Positions 32,663 to 33,982 of a DNA stretch of 33,982 nt are shown piece after piece (position 1 is the first letter of the stretch; every line of letters starts with the position of its first letter). A program made the position numbers and the translations under genes. The stretch is taken from positions 1-33,982 of the IMG/VR virus record IMGVR_UViG_3300047564_001730; one strand, 5' to 3'. The notes beneath the pieces are model-generated. The model was given only the letters and a program-made list of their open reading frames with translations, ran no database searches and had not been told where the DNA came from. The DNA is from a virus.

Positions 32663-32866
32663 TTACAACACTCGGCCGTTGCGATCAAACTGCACAGGTG
32701 CACTAAACTCAGGGAAATGCAGGCCAAGTGGAGCCAAATATTCGGCGACTCTTAGTAGGGTGATGCCTAGAATTTCTGCAATGTCCTCGGGCTCAAAATT
32801 ATTAATGTACAGCTCATTGATATTCCAATCAAGTGATTTTGTAGTATCAACATGCTTAACAGGCAT
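32663..32866 (-). CDS. Small HTH-like protein, 67 residues
   Basis: I start at ATG 32866 because AAGGAG lies six bases upstream. The frame is open for ten more codons to ATG 32896, but that ATG overlaps the -10 box and would lie in the leader. The middle (FEPEDIAEILGITLLRVAEYLAPLGL) has the helix-turn-helix pattern of DNA-binding domains: PEDIAEIL, a turn at GI, then LLRVAEYL. The rest is short and polar. A role as a small transcription regulator is an inference from this pattern and from its place among promoters with inverted repeats. It has its own TTGACT-17-TATAAT promoter. Confidence 0.65.
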   Translation of the reverse strand: MPVKHVDTTKSLDWNINELYINNFEPEDIAEILGITLLRVAEYLAPLGLHFPEFSAPVQFDRNGRVL

Positions 32867-32896
32867 TACTGACTCCTTGTTGTTTACTGTACCCAC

Positions 32897-32925
32897 ATTA
32901 TAGCAAAAATGGATAACCCAGTCAA
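32897..32925 (-). promoter_or_regulatory. Sigma70-type promoter of the HTH-like gene
   Basis: On the minus strand TTGACT (32925-32920), a 17-base spacer and TATAAT (32902-32897) precede AAGGAG and ATG 32866. The inverted repeat ATAACCC / GGGTTAT (32913-32919 and 32931-32937) places the -35 box in its loop. From -35 to the leader it matches the promoter of the 72-residue gene at 32 of 42 positions. Confidence 0.85.
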
Positions 32926-32964
32926 ACGTCGGGTTATTCTGGTGTGTTGCAGGAAAACAACAAC

Positions 32965-32987
32965 AAAAAACCCTGCTCTAAGCAGGG
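32965..32987 (-). terminator. Rho-independent terminator after the 91-residue gene
   Basis: On the minus strand CCCTGCT-TAG-AGCAGGG forms a 7-bp GC-rich stem followed directly by TTTTTT. It lies 24 bases after the stop at 33011 and 40 bases before the next -35 box. Confidence 0.92.
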
Positions 32988-33010
32988 TTGTGCCTGTTTT
33001 TTAAGCAGAA

Positions 33011-33286
33011 TTATCGGCTTTTTGGGGTGGCCGCGTTGACAAAACTGTACATCTTTTCTGCTGTGGCAAGCACTTGATCAAGACCGGGGAACTCAGGCAT
33101 ACCGACTTTGGTAGTGACATTGCCCTGGTTATCTTTGGTCACACTTAGTTCCCAACCGTGAAACTTGCTATGGTATTCTTCTGCTACCAAGTCTTTGGCC
33201 ATTTTGAGAATTTCTGTGCGGATTTCGTATCCGTTCTTGTTGAATTTGACTTCAGGGGCCTTGGGTAGTTGAAAGTTGTCAGACAT
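33011..33286 (-). CDS. Conserved phage protein, 91 residues, unknown function
   Basis: The sequence reads MSDNFQLPKAPEVKFNKNGY, then EIRTEILKMAKDLVAEEYHS, KFHGWELSVTKDNQGN, MPEFPGLDQVLATAEKMYSF and ends VNAATPKSR. I recall similar unnamed proteins (FNKNGYEIRT, A.KMY.FVN) in many marine T4-like phages, so it is probably a conserved accessory or structural factor. AAGGAG lies about seven bases before ATG 33286. Upstream are a sigma70-type promoter and an overlapping late-type CATAAATA motif. A clear rho-independent terminator follows at 32965-32987, so it is transcribed on its own. Confidence 0.72.
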   Translation of the reverse strand: MSDNFQLPKAPEVKFNKNGYEIRTEILKMAKDLVAEEYHSKFHGWELSVTKDNQGNVTTKVGMPEFPGLDQVLATAEKMYSFVNAATPKSR

Positions 33287-33317
33287 TTTGTTTCTCCTTA
33301 GTGTGTGAATGTGTCTA

Positions 33318-33347
33318 ATACTACAAAATTATTTATGAAACAGTCAA
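33318..33347 (-). promoter_or_regulatory. Sigma70-type promoter of the 91-residue gene
   Basis: On the minus strand TTGACT (33347-33342), an 18-base spacer and TAGTAT (33323-33318; 4 of 6) precede AAGGAG and ATG 33286. It is weaker than the others. The -35 box contains the stop codon of the last tiny gene. Confidence 0.6.
33330..33337 (-). promoter_or_regulatory. Late-type promoter motif CATAAATA
   Basis: CATAAATA on the minus strand differs from the T4 late consensus TATAAATA at one base and lies 44 bases before ATG 33286, inside the spacer of the sigma70-type promoter. If used, it would give the 91-residue gene late expression as well. Confidence 0.45.
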
Positions 33348-33484
33348 GTCTTACGGCGGGTATTTGGGGTGATGAAATCCCATTCTTCGCCCAAAACTTG
33401 TCTGCGTTCCAACATTTCGTCTATGGCTACTACTGCACATAAAAAGGTCAGTAAGCCAAATGTGGCTAATAGTTCAGGTTCCAT
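33344..33484 (-). CDS. Tiny gene 4 of coupled cluster: 46-residue membrane-like peptide
   Basis: This ORF starts at ATG 33484, two bases after the stop of the previous tiny gene. The product begins MEPELLATFGLLTFLCAVVAI, a hydrophobic segment of about 17 residues (6-22) that could span or sit on a membrane, followed by a charged tail (DEMLERRQVLGEEWDF, then NTRRKT). There is no ribosome site of its own, so translation is probably coupled. Its TGA stop lies inside the -35 box of the next gene's promoter. Family unknown. It could be an anti-host or envelope-acting peptide, but that is not shown by the sequence. Confidence 0.5.
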   Translation of the reverse strand: MEPELLATFGLLTFLCAVVAIDEMLERRQVLGEEWDFITPNTRRKT

Positions 33485-33486
33485 AG

Positions 33487-33600
33487 TTATCGATTCATCA
33501 GTCGAGTAGCACTCTGCCATTTACCGCGGCGAGTAAGTTGAGCAGCCAATAGTCCTTGACACCATACAGTGTATAACATTTTTAGAAAAGTCATTGCCAT
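33487..33600 (-). CDS. Tiny gene 3 of coupled cluster: 37-residue basic amphipathic peptide
   Basis: ATG 33600 has AGGAG three bases upstream. The sequence is MAMTFLKMLYTVWCQGLLAA followed by QLTRRGKWQSATRLMNR: a short hydrophobic/amphipathic helix, then a strongly basic tail. It overlaps the end of the preceding tiny gene by ten bases and ends two bases before the next start. The plan (hydrophobic N-terminus, Arg-rich C-terminus) recalls very small DUF1127-type proteins, but no family can be claimed. Function unknown. Confidence 0.5.
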   Translation of the reverse strand: MAMTFLKMLYTVWCQGLLAAQLTRRGKWQSATRLMNR

Positions 33601-33704
33601 GCTCCTGGGTTATGGTTGCTTAAGTATCTGCGGGCACGAGCTTGACCGCTGGCTTCTAAGGCCAGAAAAATTTTATGAAATACTGCTAATACGTAAGTGA
33701 TCAT
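33591..33704 (-). CDS. Tiny gene 2 of coupled cluster: 37-residue peptide
   Basis: ATG 33704 overlaps the stop of the upstream gene (ATGA), with AAGGA about ten bases upstream. The product starts MITYVLAVFHKIFLALEASG and continues QARARRYLSNHNPGAWQ. The first half is a hydrophobic, amphipathic helix and the second half has a basic ARARRYL stretch. The size and plan match the adjacent 37-residue gene, although their sequences are not clearly alike. It overlaps the next gene by ten bases. Function unknown. Confidence 0.5.
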   Translation of the reverse strand: MITYVLAVFHKIFLALEASGQARARRYLSNHNPGAWQ

Positions 33705-33880
33705 TTATAATATTCCTTGTGAGAATGGTATTCAAACTCTTTGATGTAGTTATCTAGAGTAGCCGCATCAGTTATACTGCGGCGTGCCAAATATGCTTCT
33801 AAGCGTGATTGGTAACCATCTTGCGGAAACATTTCGGCTAGACGCTCAAGGATGTTGAGCATGAATTGTGAAATAAACAT
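33701..33880 (-). CDS. Tiny gene 1 of coupled cluster: 59-residue helical protein
   Basis: ATG 33880 has AGAGGA about five bases upstream. The product has an amphipathic N-terminal helix (MFISQFMLNILERLAEMF), then DGYQSRLEAYLARRSITDAATLDN and a charged end (YIKEFEYHSHKEYYK). The part with RLEAYLARRSITDAATLDNY loosely recalls the bacterial DUF3563 pattern (EAYLA followed by a D..DLE helix), which is a weak recollection. It is the first complete gene of the coupled cluster, and its stop overlaps the next start (ATGA). A GATAAATA motif and a hairpin lie upstream. Confidence 0.58.
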   Translation of the reverse strand: MFISQFMLNILERLAEMFPQDGYQSRLEAYLARRSITDAATLDNYIKEFEYHSHKEYYK

Positions 33881-33900
33881 TTTTATCCTCTGTAAATGTG

Positions 33901-33919
33901 TATGCTGCTATGCAGCATA
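33901..33919 (-). other. Hairpin before the tiny-gene cluster
   Basis: TATGCTGC and GCAGCATA are exact reverse complements around TAT. The hairpin lies between the GATAAATA motif and the AGAGGA ribosome site, so it would be in the 5' leader if transcription starts at that motif. It lacks a T-run and is not an obvious terminator. Confidence 0.5.
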
Positions 33920-33920
33920 A

Positions 33921-33982
33921 TTATTTATCGAGTTCAGTGTTATTGTCTAAGTACTTTTGTAAGTCGTTACCGTATAAACTCA
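33921..33982 (-). CDS. C-terminal fragment of a gene cut by the right edge
   Basis: One minus-strand frame is open to the right edge and ends at TAA 33921. It encodes SLYGNDLQKYLDNNTELDK, a plausible helical C-terminus. The two edge bases would complete an ATG if the next base is A, so it could be either a 20-residue ORF or the end of a longer gene. Nothing more can be said without the adjacent sequence. Confidence 0.35.
   Translation of the reverse strand, partial: SLYGNDLQKYLDNNTELDK
33922..33929 (-). promoter_or_regulatory. Late-type promoter motif GATAAATA before the tiny-gene cluster
   Basis: GATAAATA on the minus strand lies 42 bases before ATG 33880, a distance like that of the motif before the 91-residue gene. 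It overlaps the end of the edge ORF. No sigma70-type promoter is clear here. Confidence 0.4.

Noticed and set aside
32665-32896. Longer version of the HTH-like gene starting at ATG 32896
   Set aside because: That ATG overlaps the -10 box and would be upstream of the likely transcript start. ATG 32866 has AAGGAG at good spacing.
1-33982. tRNA genes, integrase, attachment sites, insertion sequences
   Set aside because: No cloverleaf with a typical T-arm, no recombinase or transposase motifs and no flanking direct repeats were seen by eye. A tRNAscan run would settle the tRNA question.

Overview
The window looks like part of a T4-like, contractile-tailed (myovirus) phage genome, probably from an aquatic environment. 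The evidence is a run of tail and baseplate genes with recognisable T4-like members (gp5-, gp25- and gp6-like). Between them lies a very large protein of the kind seen in marine T4-like phages, followed by tail-fibre genes. All family assignments come from reading the translated sequence and from remembered family features; no database search was run. The host cannot be named. Consensus sigma70-type promoters and strong Shine-Dalgarno sites on the minus strand suggest a proteobacterial-type host.

Layout. Bases 1-27170 are all plus strand and form the late virion module: a baseplate hub-type protein cut by the left edge, a gp5-like spike with a hydrolase domain, gp25, a gp6-like wedge protein in two ORFs, a 3864-residue baseplate/tail protein, two small related structural genes, an S74-terminated fibre, a Thr-linker fibre and a glycine-rich adhesin. 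Bases 27172-33982 are all minus strand. Reading in the direction of transcription from the right edge, they hold a translationally coupled cluster of tiny genes, three small genes with their own promoters (one HTH-like), a MoxR-type AAA+ ATPase, and a VWA protein with a metallopeptidase-like N-terminus. A compact operon of small unknown genes follows, ending with thyX and one more small gene. The two transcription directions meet at 27170/27172, next to a perfect 24-bp palindrome.

Most notable: (1) the gp6-like wedge protein is split by an insertion carrying a DUF4214-like segment, a 36-bp Thr/Ala/Pro minisatellite and Ig-like domains; (2) its N-terminal ORF holds a cupredoxin-like domain with all four type-1 copper ligands; (3) the giant protein has an SGNH-hydrolase-like domain lacking its catalytic residues; (4) the minus-strand genes use a family of near-identical TTGACT-17-TATAAT promoter cassettes, four of which have inverted repeats around the -35 box; (5) four tiny overlapping genes at the right edge form an undescribed-looking cluster.

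There is no intergenic stretch over 300 bases. No tRNA, rRNA, CRISPR array, insertion sequence or integrase was seen.
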